Shown here piece after piece: positions 42,981 through 52,575 of a stretch of 64,000 nucleotides of DNA. The first letter of the stretch is position 1. Every line of letters starts with the position of its first letter. Source of the stretch: Thioalkalivibrio sulfidiphilus (GTDB lineage Bacteria; Pseudomonadota; Gammaproteobacteria; Ectothiorhodospirales; Ectothiorhodospiraceae); assembly GCF_000377945.1 (NCBI RefSeq), contig NZ_KB898922.1:1-64000 (forward strand), written 5' to 3'. The notes beneath the pieces were generated by a model that made no database searches, was not told the origin of the DNA, and saw nothing but the letters and a program-made list of their open reading frames with translations. The position numbers and the translations under genes are program-made.

Positions 42981-45900
42981 GTCTTCCGCGGCATTCAGCC
43001 GCGGCCTCATTGAAGCATCGCCCAGGCCGCCGGCGGTGATCTGCGAGGGATCGTCTTCCGCGGCATTCAGCCGCGGCCTCATTGAAGCGTTTCTGGGCGA
43101 TGGAGGCTTCCGGGCGCCCTGCAGTCTTCCGCGGCATTCAGCCGCGGCCTCATTGAAGCGATGATATGGAGATCCGCAAGGACAAGAACGGCAACGTCTT
43201 CCGCGGCATTCAGCCGCGGCCTCATTGAAGCTGCAAGGTAAGCTCCCCATCCCTGACCAGGCCGCGATGTCTTCCGCGGCATTCAGCCGCGGCCTCATTG
43301 AAGCAGTTTCTGGCCCGGCTGAAGGCACTGGTGCAGGACTGGTCTTCCGCGGCATTCAGCCGCGGCCTCATTGAAGCCGCCTGCGCGCCCTGCTCAACAC
43401 CCCCGACACCATCGTCTTCCGCGGCATTCAGCCGCGGCCTCATTGAAGCAGGAGCTGGAAACCCAGTTCGGCGGCGCGGCCGAGGGTCTTCCGCGGCATT
43501 CAGCCGCGGCCTCATTGAAGCAAGGATGAGACGGATATAAATCGGATCATGGATAAAGTCTTCCGCGGCATTCAGCCGCGGCCTCATTGAAGCGATTCCT
43601 TCTTCAAACTTACATGTGCTCGACCCATGGTGTCTTCCGCGGCATTCAGCCGCGGCCTCATTGAAGCAGCGCCCGCTCCACCACCGCCTCCGGGATGCCC
43701 CGTCTTCCGCGGCATTCAGCCGCGGCCTCATTGAAGCCATTGCCGTGGGTGCGGGCACCGGTTCGAGGCCGAGGTCTTCCGCGGCATTCAGCCGCGGCCT
43801 CATTGAAGCAGCTGGCGTTTAAACACCCGGTCGGATTTCACCGGCAGTCTTCCGCGGCATTCAGCCGCGGCCTCATTGAAGCGACGCGGGCGCGATCCAG
43901 GAGGAAGACGCCGCCGTAGTCTTCCGCGGCATTCAGCCGCGGCCTCATTGAAGCGTCGCCCGGTCGTAGCGGATCGAGCGCAGAATCCACGGGTCTTCCG
44001 CGGCATTCAGCCGCGGCCTCATTGAAGCACGTAGCCGCAGAAGTCTTCGATGCGCTCAGTGCCGTCTTCCGCGGCATTCAGCCGCGGCCTCATTGAAGCC
44101 GTCAGCACCTCCTCCAGCACCGACACCGGCGCCAGCGTCTTCCGCGGCATTCAGCCGCGGCCTCATTGAAGCGAAGCTGATGCCTACACCGATGGCCCCC
44201 AGCACGTTGTCTTCCGCGGCATTCAGCCGCGGCCTCATTGAAGCATCACGCTCACCTACAACGATGAAAACCTTCCTCCGTCTTCCGCGGCATTCAGCCG
44301 CGGCCTCATTGAAGCCGGTCGCCTGAGCCGGGGCGTTATGCACCATCAGCGTCTTCCGCGGCATTCAGCCGCGGCCTCATTGAAGCGAAGACGTTGGAGT
44401 TCTTGATTTCTGTCCGTCTGCGACATGTCTTCCGCGGCATTCAGCCGCGGCCTCATTGAAGCGCTGGTGCAGGCCAACGTCTGGGAGCCCGGCGTGAGCG
44501 TCTTCCGCGGCATTCAGCCGCGGCCTCATTGAAGCCACGAGGACCTGCCGATCCCGCTGGAGGTGGGCTACCGTCTTCCGCGGCATTCAGCCGCGGCCTC
44601 ATTGAAGCGCCCTGGGGGCCGGCGGGGCCGGTTTCGCCCTGGAGTCTTCCGCGGCATTCAGCCGCGGCCTCATTGAAGCGATGCAGGCGACTGGGAGCGG
44701 GACCCGGCCATCGGTGTCTTCCGCGGCATTCAGCCGCGGCCTCATTGAAGCCCTTGGTGTATACCGGCGGGCCACACGCGATCAGTTGTCTTCCGCGGCA
44801 TTCAGCCGCGGCCTCATTGAAGCATGGAATCAATGGCCAGGGCCTTAGCGAGCGCGCGAGTCTTCCGCGGCATTCAGCCGCGGCCTCATTGAAGCATAGG
44901 CGCGCAGTTTCAACATGGACCGCCGCGCGGGTCTTCCGCGGCATTCAGCCGCGGCCTCATTGAAGCGCGTAATATTCGCAGCCGCTTAGCTGGTGACTGA
45001 TCGTCTTCCGCGGCATTCAGCCGCGGCCTCATTGAAGCGCCCAATGCGTCTGCAACACCCCCGCGCCGTTGCTCATGTCTTCCGCGGCATTCAGCCGCGG
45101 CCTCATTGAAGCTCCCGGTCCCGCGCCCAATCGCCTTCAAGAATCCATGGTCTTCCGCGGCATTCAGCCGCGGCCTCATTGAAGCGCCCTGGGGGCCGCG
45201 GAAGGGGATGGGATCCGACCGTCTTCCGCGGCATTCAGCCGCGGCCTCATTGAAGCGGGCCAAAGCATCAACACGGAGTTCCGCCAGCTCACGTCTTCCG
45301 CGGCATTCAGCCGCGGCCTCATTGAAGCATCACCAGCTCCCCTTCCTCGTGGCGCATCAGGCTGGTCTTCCGCGGCATTCAGCCGCGGCCTCATTGAAGC
45401 CGCGTCAGTGGTCCCGTATGGTGATTATCCATGCTGATTGTCTTCCGCGGCATTCAGCCGCGGCCTCATTGAAGCACTCAGGCAAATCACAGGTTCACGC
45501 TTTGTTAATGGTCTTCCGCGGCATTCAGCCGCGGCCTCATTGAAGCTACTGGGTGGGGGATTTTTCCTCGTCGCTGACGATGGAGTCTTCCGCGGCATTC
45601 AGCCGCGGCCTCATTGAAGCCGCAGGCGCAGGTGTCCGTCCTGCTGGCACATGGCGTCTTCCGCGGCATTCAGCCGCGGCCTCATTGAAGCCGCGACAGC
45701 AGCCGCAAAATCCGCGCTCGCTGCAACGAAGTCTTCCGCGGCATTCAGCCGCGGCCTCATTGAAGCAAAGGTGTTCTGGATGCCACCATCGCCAGCGAAC
45801 GCGCCCGTCTTACGCGGCATTCAGCCGCGGCCTCATTGAAGCGATTTGCGGCCCACGGCCCGATCCACGCGAAAAGTCGTCTTCCGCGGCATTCAGCCGC

Positions 45901-47227
45901 GGCCTCATTGAAGCTCCTTTCCGCCCCAGGTCAGCGCGTGGCGCTCGCCACGTCTTCCGCGGCATTCAGCCGCGGCCTCATTGAAGCGTAAACCCCCCGT
46001 ACAGCGACGCTGGGACCGTCACCGTCTTCCGCGGCATTCAGCCGCGGCCTCATTGAAGCCAATCCTGGTGTACTGAATTTGCAGATGGTACCGGGTCTTC
46101 CGCGGCATTCAGCCGCGGCCTCATTGAAGCGCCGTGGCCCGCGCAGCGCGGCGGTGGCTCTGTTGGTGTCTTCCGCGGCATTCAGCCGCGGCCTCATTGA
46201 AGCGAGGATCAGCTCCCAGGCGTGGACCAGCTCGGTGCGCTGCGCCGTCTTCCGCGGCATTCAGCCGCGGCCTCATTGAAGCCTGTAGGCGTGGCGCAGC
46301 CAGTGTCGATCTGTCTGCGCGTCTTCCGCGGCATTCAGCCGCGGCCTCATTGAAGCTCGATGTCCACGGTACCAGCCACGGCGGAGCTGTGCGGTCTTCC
46401 GCGGCATTCAGCCGCGGCCTCATTGAAGCAGAGCAGCCTGACCAGCATTGCCAACCAGTTTGCCGTCTTCCGCGGCATTCAGCCGCGGCCTCATTGAAGC
46501 CATGTGACACGCGCCCCTGTTGCATGACTAGCGCGGGGTCTTCCGCGGCATTCAGCCGCGGCCTCATTGAAGCGCAACGCCCCCGACATCTACACGTGGG
46601 CCAACGCCGGTCTTCCGCGGCATTCAGCCGCGGCCTCATTGAAGCTCCGGGGTGCGGTGCTGGCGGGCGGCCTGATCCAGCCGTCTTCCGCGGCATTCAG
46701 CCGCGGCCTCATTGAAGCCTCATAACGTAGGGCGAGCGGTCAGCCGTCCAGGCCGTCTTCCGCGGCATTCAGCCGCGGCCTCATTGAAGCTCAGAAGTTC
46801 ATGAAAAGGCTGAGGAAACGTTATGACGTCTTCCGCGGCATTCAGCCGCGGCCTCATTGAAGCGTCGCCAATATGGCCTACACGGCACGCACGGCGCCGG
46901 TGTCTTCCGCGGCATTCAGCCGCGGCCTCATTGAAGCCAAGACTCGGCGAGCTTACTAATGACTCACGGATTGTGTCTTCCGCGGCATTCAGCCGCGGCC
47001 TCATTGAAGCAGGGGCCCACGACGGCTGAGTCACCAGGGCCAGCTCCGTCTTCCGCGGCATTCAGCCGCGGCCTCATTGAAGCGATCGGATGATCCCGGA
47101 GCGTGTGGCGTGAGGGTGGTCTTCCGCGGCATTCAGCCGCGGCCTCATTGAAGCATCAATCAGTACGTTTAAGGAGGCCACCCCATGCGCCGTCTTCCGC
47201 GGCATTCAGCCGCGGCCTCATTAAGAT
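42981..47227 (+). CRISPR. CRISPR array, 59 repeats of 36 bases and 58 spacers, type I-G
   Basis: The repeat begins GTCTTCCGCGG and ends CCTCATTGAAGC. It contains a 7-base-pair hairpin, CCGCGGC around ATTCA with GCCGCGG, which is the expected Csb2 cleavage structure. I counted 59 repeat starts from 42981 to 47192 with spacings of 70-79, so spacers are 34-43 bases, mostly 35-37. All repeats appear identical except two. The repeat at 45807 has C to A at position 6 (removing the lowest stem pair). The last one, at 47192, loses its final bases after CCTCATT. The degenerate end marks the trailer, and the leader is at the cas2 end. The 3' ATTGAAGC would form the crRNA 5' handle. Apparent proteins across the array are translation artefacts of the repeat. 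Confidence 0.99.
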
Positions 47228-47735
47228 GATTGCATCGAGATCATGGGATATAGTATTAGGAATCTCTCCTGGTCCGGGCATCATGGCTGTCGTGGTCGTA
47301 CCACGAACCCGTTTAGGACGTAGGCCCGGGGACGGATCAGGAGGGATGCTTTCAGCCGAATTCGCAGACCCAGTATCCTGCTCCACCGCACAAGCCGAAG
47401 GCATGCGATGTGGAGCTCCCCGCCGATCTACTTATGGCAAGGGCCAGCCGTGACCCGACCCCTACGCTCGAGGCGCTTTGTGGCACGACCACAACGGTGT
47501 ATGCCGCGACTGATAGGGAATCAGCATAGCTTGTGATTCGACGCTCACCGGTTGCCATGCTCCGTACGACACTCCTGCCAGCAGGTTCGCGATATAGATC
47601 ATGAACAGGCCGCCCGCAAGGCGGTGAATGATGCCAGGACTTCGTGGCGATTCACAAAGTCGTCAAAGCCTCCTCATCATCCTGTCACGCTCTTGCAGCG
47701 ATGCTGAGCCTCCTTCGTCCAAGGGAGGTTTCGCC
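47228..47735. other. Non-coding stretch between CRISPR trailer and the 5'-nucleotidase gene
   Basis: About 500 bases without a gene I can support. An open frame continues from the last repeat to 47453, and a minus-strand frame covers 47352-47558, but neither has a ribosome site, a recognisable domain or convincing codon use. Terminal inverted repeats of an insertion sequence are not evident. A ribosome site AAGGGAGG at 47724-47731 serves the next gene. Confidence 0.5.
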
Positions 47736-49595
47736 ATGATCAAGTCACGTTTTTCCGTAGGGTTGTATGCTGCCGCGTTGCTGATGGGCGGCATGATGCT
47801 TAATGCGGGTGTGGTCCACGCCGAGCCCGGCAAGCGGCCGCTGCCGGTACAGTCCCAGGCCTGTGAGCGAATTGACCAGATTCAGGGTCGTCTTCCTGGC
47901 CGTGCCCAGGAACGACTGCAGGCCCACCCCAAGTGTCAGGGCATCAGCGTGACCCTGCTGCACACGAATGACAGCCATGCCCGACTCGAACCCATCTCCG
48001 CATCCGGTTCCGATCCGGAGCATGGGGGTGTGGCACGGGTCAAGACGATCGTCGAGCAGGTGCGTGCCGAAGTCGGCCACGACAACGTCATCCTCGTGGA
48101 CGCGGGTGACTATTCCCAGGGCACCATCTTCTGGAACGCCTGGAAGGGCTCCGACGCGGTGATGTTCATCAACGATATCGACTACGATGTCATCACCCTC
48201 GGTAACCATGAGTTCAACCTGGGTCCCGACAACCTGGCGGCCCGCATCGAGGGTCAACCGGTCACCATCGCGGGTGTGGACTATGCCACCGAGGCCCTGC
48301 GCGCGGCCGTGGTGGCCACCAACCTGGATTTGAGCGCTGAGCCCAATCTGGATCGCCTGGTGCAGCCCAGCGCAATCATCGAGAAAGGCGGGGTTCGCTT
48401 TGGCGTTCTTGGTCTGATCACCGACACCACGCGCAACATCTCCAGTCCGGGACCGAATGTCTTGTTCCTGGATTATGTCCAGAGTGTGCAGGCCGAGGTG
48501 GACCGGTTGCGCAATAAGGAAGGTATTCGCCACATCATCCTGCTCTCCCACGTCAATCATGCCGATGATCTGGAGTTGGCGCGCCAGCTCGCCGGCGTGG
48601 ATATCATTGTCTCCGGTCATGACCATGTGCTGCTTGGGGATATGTCCCAGCTGCCCCCGTGGACGCACAACCGCATCCAGGGCGAGTATCCCGCCGTGGT
48701 GAGCGGTCGCGACGGTGACAACACGCTGGTGGTCAGTGCCTGGGAATGGACGCGCGTGGTGGGACGCCTGGACGTGGAGTTCGACGCCCTGGGTCGCGTG
48801 GTGGGCTGGTCCGGTGGTCCCATCGTGGCCGATCTGAGCATCCCCGAGGATCAGGGTCTGGCCCAGAAGGTGGCCGCCTACCGCGTGCCGGTGGACGCCT
48901 TCGCCAACGTCATCATCGGCTCCTCCGGCATGTTCTTCGATGGCAATCGCATTCCCGGCGTGCGTTCCCAGGAGATGCCTCTGGGCAACCTGGTCACCGA
49001 CACCATGCTCAACTATGTCCAGCTGGATGGGCTCGGGATTGAGGCTGCCATCACCAACGGCGGTGGTATTCGTGCTTCCATCAATCAGGGCGACGTGAGC
49101 TTCGGAGATGCCCTCTCCGTGCTGCCCTTCGGCAACTCGCTGGTGGCCATGGACGTGACCGGTACCGAGCTGGTGGCGGCACTGGATAACGGTCTGACCT
49201 GGTCGTATGACCCTGTCGGAAACCGCGTCCAGTCCACCGGCGCCTGGCCCCAGGTGGCCGGCATGACCGTGACCTATTGCCACTCCACGGTGGCAGACAT
49301 CCAGGCGGCCATTCTCCCGCCGGCGGTCTGCGGTGATGCCTTGCTCGAGGGTGGGGTGGTCAAGGCCGTGGAGATCCAGGGCGCGCCCCTGTTACTGGAT
49401 CAGACCTACCGCATCGTGACCAACAACTTCATGGCCCGAGGCGGCGATTTCTACGCTTCGCTGGCCACGGCCTGCGATCGGATCGGTAATTTCTGCGAGG
49501 ACACCTTCTTCCTGATGCTCGATGCCTTCGTGGATGAATTTGAAAGGAACTCCCCCGTGAACCGGGGGCTTGAAGGCCGTCTGATCGCAGAGTAG
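47736..49595 (+). CDS. Secreted 5'-nucleotidase / UshA-like metallophosphoesterase
   Basis: A 619-residue periplasmic protein. The signal peptide (1-30) ends GVVHA. The N-terminal metallophosphoesterase domain (about 70-370) carries the dimetal motifs LLHTNDSHARLEP, VDAGDYSQG, TLGNHEFNLG and IIVSGHDHVLLG. The C-terminal 5'-nucleotidase domain (about 400-600) has GNLVTDTML, TNGGGIRASINQGDV and NNFMARGGDFYA. It should hydrolyse nucleotides or other phosphoesters outside the inner membrane. ATG 47736 has a strong AAGGGAGG site. It has its own terminator and stands alone between the CRISPR array and the next operon. Confidence 0.92.
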   Translation: MIKSRFSVGLYAAALLMGGMMLNAGVVHAEPGKRPLPVQSQACERIDQIQGRLPGRAQERLQAHPKCQGISVTLLHTNDSHARLEPISASGSDPEHGGVARVKTIVEQVRAEVGHDNVILVDAGDYSQGTIFWNAWKGSDAVMFINDIDYDVITLGNHEFNLGPDNLAARIEGQPVTIAGVDYATEALRAAVVATNLDLSAEPNLDRLVQPSAIIEKGGVRFGVLGLITDTTRNISSPGPNVLFLDYVQSVQAEVDRLRNKEGIRHIILLSHVNHADDLELARQLAGVDIIVSGHDHVLLGDMSQLPPWTHNRIQGEYPAVVSGRDGDNTLVVSAWEWTRVVGRLDVEFDALGRVVGWSGGPIVADLSIPEDQGLAQKVAAYRVPVDAFANVIIGSSGMFFDGNRIPGVRSQEMPLGNLVTDTMLNYVQLDGLGIEAAITNGGGIRASINQGDVSFGDALSVLPFGNSLVAMDVTGTELVAALDNGLTWSYDPVGNRVQSTGAWPQVAGMTVTYCHSTVADIQAAILPPAVCGDALLEGGVVKAVEIQGAPLLLDQTYRIVTNNFMARGGDFYASLATACDRIGNFCEDTFFLMLDAFVDEFERNSPVNRGLEGRLIAE

Positions 49596-49614
49596 GTGTG
49601 TATTCGGATGACCT

Positions 49615-49643
49615 CATCGGGCGCCCCACAAGGGCGCCCGATG
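49615..49643 (+). terminator. Terminator after the 5'-nucleotidase gene
   Basis: Perfect 12-base arms CATCGGGCGCCC (49615-49626) and GGGCGCCCGATG (49632-49643) with a 5-base loop, 20 bases after the stop; only a short T-rich tail follows. Confidence 0.72.
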
Positions 49644-49762
49644 CATTTCAAGAGGCAGGTATCACTTCCTGACGGGGATGCCTGATGGAGGGCTCTACAT
49701 GTATGCTTGGGATGAGAACAATCACAACGAGCCCCATTGTCAGCAGGGGCGTGGAGGATGAC

Positions 49763-50116
49763 ATGCGTTCGTATTCCCGATGGCTGTTGGCAGCCGTGCT
49801 GTGGGTGTTGGCCTCGGTAGCCTGGGCCCACCACGGCTGGAGCGCCTACGACAACCAGAACGAACTGACCCTCACCGGTACGGTGGTCTCGGCGGTGTTC
49901 GAATGGCCCCATGCGGAGGTGGTGATCGATACCGGCGAGAAGCAGTGGCGCGTGGTGCTGGCGCCGCCCAGCCGGACCCGGGCCCGGGGCCTGTTGCCCG
50001 AGCGGGTGACCGAGGGGGCGACGGTCACGGTGGTGGGCTACCCCCATCGCCAGATTGAGGATGAATTGCGCGCCGAGCGCATCATCGTGGGTGACGAAAC
50101 CATCGAGCTGCGTTGA
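49763..50116 (+). CDS. Small exported protein, DUF6152-like
   Basis: A 117-residue protein. The signal peptide (MRSYSRWLLAAVLWVLASVAWA) is followed immediately by HHGWSAYDNQNELTLTGTVVSAVFEWPHAEVVID, the hallmark of the AHHGW/DUF6152 family, which I take to be a small beta-barrel (OB-like) periplasmic protein of unknown role, possibly metal-related. ATG 49763 has GTGGAGGATGAC directly upstream; an earlier frame start at 49685 is not supported. It overlaps the next gene by one base (TGATG), so the two are translationally coupled. Confidence 0.78.
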   Translation: MRSYSRWLLAAVLWVLASVAWAHHGWSAYDNQNELTLTGTVVSAVFEWPHAEVVIDTGEKQWRVVLAPPSRTRARGLLPERVTEGATVTVVGYPHRQIEDELRAERIIVGDETIELR

Positions 50117-50616
50117 TGCACGATCATGGAGTTGACGCACCAGCCCTGCTGGTGTGGCTGGAAGCCAGTGCCCTGGGACGCGTGATGCGAGAATCCCTGT
50201 GGCTCTACCCCAGCGTCGAGATCCTGCACATCCTGGGTTTTGCCCTGCTGCTGACGGCGGTGCTGCTGTTCGACCTGCGGGTGCTGGGACGCCACGCGCA
50301 CCTGGCGGTGGACGACCTGGGTCGCCTGCTGCTGCCCGCCGCCTGGATCGGTTTTGGCCTGGCCCTGCCCACGGGCTTCCTGCTGCTGGCCACCCAGGCC
50401 ACGGCCATCGGTATGCAATCGGTGTTCTGGGTGAAGCTGGGCCTGATCGGCCTGGCCGGACTCAACGCCCTGCTGTTTCATCGCGGCTGCCTGCGTCATC
50501 TCTACCGCTGGAACCGGGCCACACCGGCCCCCTGGCGGGCCCAGGCTGTGGCGGTAGTCTCCATCGCGAGCTGGCTGGGCGTACTGGTCAGCGGCCGCCT
50601 GATTGCCTATCTTTGA
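50116..50616 (+). CDS. Four-helix inner-membrane protein, DUF6644-like
   Basis: A 166-residue integral membrane protein with helices at about 31-50 (SVEILHILGFALLLTAVLLF), 71-92, 100-120 and 140-162. The histidine-containing first helix (EILHILG) and overall layout resemble a small family that accompanies DUF6152 proteins and may bind haem, though this is weak. Start overlaps the preceding stop as TGATG. Together with 49763-50116 it forms a two-gene unit; the molecular function is unknown. Confidence 0.68.
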   Translation: MHDHGVDAPALLVWLEASALGRVMRESLWLYPSVEILHILGFALLLTAVLLFDLRVLGRHAHLAVDDLGRLLLPAAWIGFGLALPTGFLLLATQATAIGMQSVFWVKLGLIGLAGLNALLFHRGCLRHLYRWNRATPAPWRAQAVAVVSIASWLGVLVSGRLIAYL

Positions 50617-50643
50617 GCCCTCTCCCAGCCAAGAGTGCCTGCC

Positions 50644-51276
50644 GTGAGTCAGCCCAGTCCCCGTTCCGTCGCCCTCGCCATGACCGGTGCATCCGGCGCC
50701 CAGTACGGCCTGCGCCTTCTGCAGTGCCTGGTGGAGGCGGACGTGCAGGTGTCCCTGATGCTTTCGCGTCCCGCCCAGGTGGTCATCGGCATGGAAACGG
50801 ATCTGTCCCTGCCCGGGCGCAGCCGCGAGATCGAGCGCTTCTTCACCGAGCGTTACCAGGCCCGGGACGGGCAGATCCGCGTCTACGACCGGGAGCAGTG
50901 GACCGCCCCGGTGGCCAGTGGCTCCTCGCCGCCGGATGCCATGGTGATCTGCCCCTGCACCACCGCCACCCTGTCGGCAGTGGCCACCGGCGCGAGCCGC
51001 AGCCTGCTTGAGCGGGCCGCCGACGTGGTGCTCAAGGAGCACCGCCCGCTGATCCTGGTGGTGCGCGAGACGCCGTTCTCCGAGGTGCACCTGGAGAATA
51101 TGCTCAAGCTCGCGCGCATGGGCGTGACTATCATGCCCGCGAACCCCGCCTTCTATCATCACCCGCAGGGTGTGGACGACCTGGTGGACTTCATGGTCTC
51201 CCGGGTGCTGGATCACCTGCGCATCCCCAACGCGCTGATCCGTCGCTGGGGCACGGAGCAGGAGCCGGACGAGTGA
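50644..51276 (+). CDS. ubiX: Flavin prenyltransferase UbiX
   Basis: A 210-residue UbiX/Pad1 flavoprotein. Conserved elements are VALAMTGASGAQYGLRLL (FMN-binding), VASGSSPPDAMVICPCTTATLSAVATGAS and VLKEHRPLILVVRETPFSEVHLENML. It makes the prenylated FMN cofactor used by UbiD in ubiquinone synthesis. Length is like the Pseudomonas protein. GTG 50644 is favoured because AAGAG lies at ribosome-site distance; GTG 50635 would add three residues. The stop overlaps the Lon-N gene start (GTGA). Confidence 0.93.
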   Translation: MSQPSPRSVALAMTGASGAQYGLRLLQCLVEADVQVSLMLSRPAQVVIGMETDLSLPGRSREIERFFTERYQARDGQIRVYDREQWTAPVASGSSPPDAMVICPCTTATLSAVATGASRSLLERAADVVLKEHRPLILVVRETPFSEVHLENMLKLARMGVTIMPANPAFYHHPQGVDDLVDFMVSRVLDHLRIPNALIRRWGTEQEPDE

Positions 51277-51848
51277 TCACCCTGCCGCTGTTCCCGCTGA
51301 ATACCGTGCTGTTTCCCGGCGGGCTCCTGCCCCTGCGCATCTTCGAGACCCGCTACATCGACATGGTGCGCCAGTGTCTGCGCACCGACAGCGGCTTCGG
51401 CGTGTGCATGATCCGCGAGGGCGCCGAGGTGGGGCAGGCTGCCGAGGTCCAGCCCGTGGGCACCCTGGCGATGATCGCCGACTGGGAGGGACGTCCCGAC
51501 GGGCTGCTGGGCATCACCGCCCGGGGCGAGCGGCGTTTCCGCATCCTGCGCACCTGGGTGCAGCCGGATCAGCTGCTCATGGGCGAGGTGGAGTGGCTGG
51601 ATGAGCCCGCGGCCACGCCCCTGCCGGAGGAGTTCCTGAGCCTGGCCACCCTGGCCGAGCGCATCCTCACGGAGCTGGGCGAACCCTACGCCAGTCTTCC
51701 CCGGGAGCCGGACAACGCGGTGTGGGTGGGCGCGCGACTGGCGGAACTGCTGCCGGTGGATCACACGGTCAAGCAGCGCATGCTGGAGACCGATGATCCG
51801 CTGGCGCGCCTGTTCATGCTGCGCGACGCCATGCTCAACCATTTCTGA
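51273..51848 (+). CDS. Lon N-terminal-domain protein
   Basis: A 191-residue protein consisting only of the Lon substrate-binding (LonN/PUA-like) domain: LPLFPLNTVLFPGGLLPLRIFETRYIDMVRQCL, IREGAEVGQAAEVQPVGTLA and LGITARGERRFRIL. There is no ATPase or Ser-Lys protease. Such stand-alone proteins are widespread in proteobacteria; their role is unknown. The GTG start at 51273 overlaps the ubiX stop by four bases. Confidence 0.88.
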   Translation: MITLPLFPLNTVLFPGGLLPLRIFETRYIDMVRQCLRTDSGFGVCMIREGAEVGQAAEVQPVGTLAMIADWEGRPDGLLGITARGERRFRILRTWVQPDQLLMGEVEWLDEPAATPLPEEFLSLATLAERILTELGEPYASLPREPDNAVWVGARLAELLPVDHTVKQRMLETDDPLARLFMLRDAMLNHF

Positions 51849-51857
51849 ACCCTGCCA

Positions 51858-51903
51858 GTACCGGGGTTTTCGTTGACACCCCGGTACCCGCGGCTGGTAA
51901 GGT
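51858..51903 (+). promoter_or_regulatory. Hairpin and candidate promoter upstream of the thioredoxin gene
   Basis: Perfect 9-base arms GTACCGGGG (51858-51866) and CCCCGGTAC (51879-51887) follow the Lon-N stop. The loop contains TTGACA (51873-51878), a perfect -35 sequence, with TAAGGT at 51898-51903 as a possible -10 (spacing 19, longer than ideal). The structure may be a terminator for ubiX-lonN, an operator, or both. Confidence 0.45.
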
Positions 51904-51960
51904 ATAGGTCCGCTCAGGCACGCGTCTGACCCGCCCCACCCCTATTTTTCGGAACCCACC

Positions 51961-52332
51961 ATGGCCGTCATCGAACTCACCGAGGGGGACTTCGAGTCCA
52001 CCATCACCGGCAACGACATCGTCATCCTGGACTTCTGGGCGCCCTGGTGTGCCCCTTGCCGGGCCTTCGCACCGATCTTCGAGGCGGCTTCGGAGAACCA
52101 CCCCGACGTGGTGTTCGCCAAGATCAACACCGAGGAAGAGCAGGCCCTGGCCGCCCACTTCCAGATCCGCTCCATCCCCACCCTGATGATCTTCCGCGAG
52201 CAGGTGATCCTGTTCGCCCAGCCCGGCATGCTCTCCGCCGCCCAGCTGGAGGACGTGATCGGCAAGGTGCGTGAACTCGACATGGCCCAGGTGCACGAGG
52301 AGATCCGCCAGCAGCAGGCCGAGCAGGGCTGA
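51961..52332 (+). CDS. Thioredoxin with CAPC active site
   Basis: A 123-residue thioredoxin: ILDFWAPWCAPCRAFAPIFEAAS with the active site WCAPC instead of the usual WCGPC, the cis-proline strand IRSIPTLMIF, and a C-terminal helical extension rich in Glu and Gln (VHEEIRQQQAEQG). The CAPC variant should change redox potential. It is probably a cytoplasmic disulphide reductase. The ATG at 51961 directly follows ACCC without a strong ribosome site. A Rho-independent terminator follows the stop. Confidence 0.9.
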   Translation: MAVIELTEGDFESTITGNDIVILDFWAPWCAPCRAFAPIFEAASENHPDVVFAKINTEEEQALAAHFQIRSIPTLMIFREQVILFAQPGMLSAAQLEDVIGKVRELDMAQVHEEIRQQQAEQG

Positions 52333-52377
52333 GGGTAATCCCCTCGCCGCGGTATTCCGGCTGTCGTATGATGTGCC

Positions 52378-52404
52378 AAGGCCCCGCCCATGCGGGGCCT
52401 TTTG
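52378..52404 (+). terminator. Rho-independent terminator of the thioredoxin gene
   Basis: Perfect 10-base stem AAGGCCCCGC (52378-52387) and GCGGGGCCTT (52392-52401) with CCAT loop, followed by TTT. Confidence 0.88.
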
Positions 52405-52438
52405 CGTGGTGCGGGGCTGCGTGAGTGCATGCAGAGGC

Positions 52439-52512
52439 CGCTGAGACGCAGAGATCGCAAAGATTTTTACCTTTCCGACTTCGCGACCTTTGCGTCTCCG
52501 CGCCTTCTGCGT
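52439..52512. repeat. Snap-back element (GACGCAGAGATCGCAAAG type)
   Basis: Left arm 52439-52462 (CGCTGAGACGCAGAGATCGC...) and right arm 52488-52512 (CTTTGCGTCTCCGCGCCTTC...) are imperfect reverse complements between the thioredoxin and AEC-transporter genes. Confidence 0.7.
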
Positions 52513-52575
52513 TATCTCCACATGCTGATGCCCGCACACCCGCCCGGCCCCCCAATGCAGCCCTGAGGACAGAGC

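Noticed and set aside
42804..47404. Many short open frames with repeated NAAAECRGR / FSRGLIEA segments
   Set aside because: They are translations of the CRISPR repeat on both strands. The 36-base repeat keeps frames open only by chance; none has a start site or family.
47352..47558. Minus-strand 68-codon frame after the CRISPR array
   Set aside because: No ribosome site, low-complexity Ser/Val/Ala-rich product, and no domain; too weak to call a gene.
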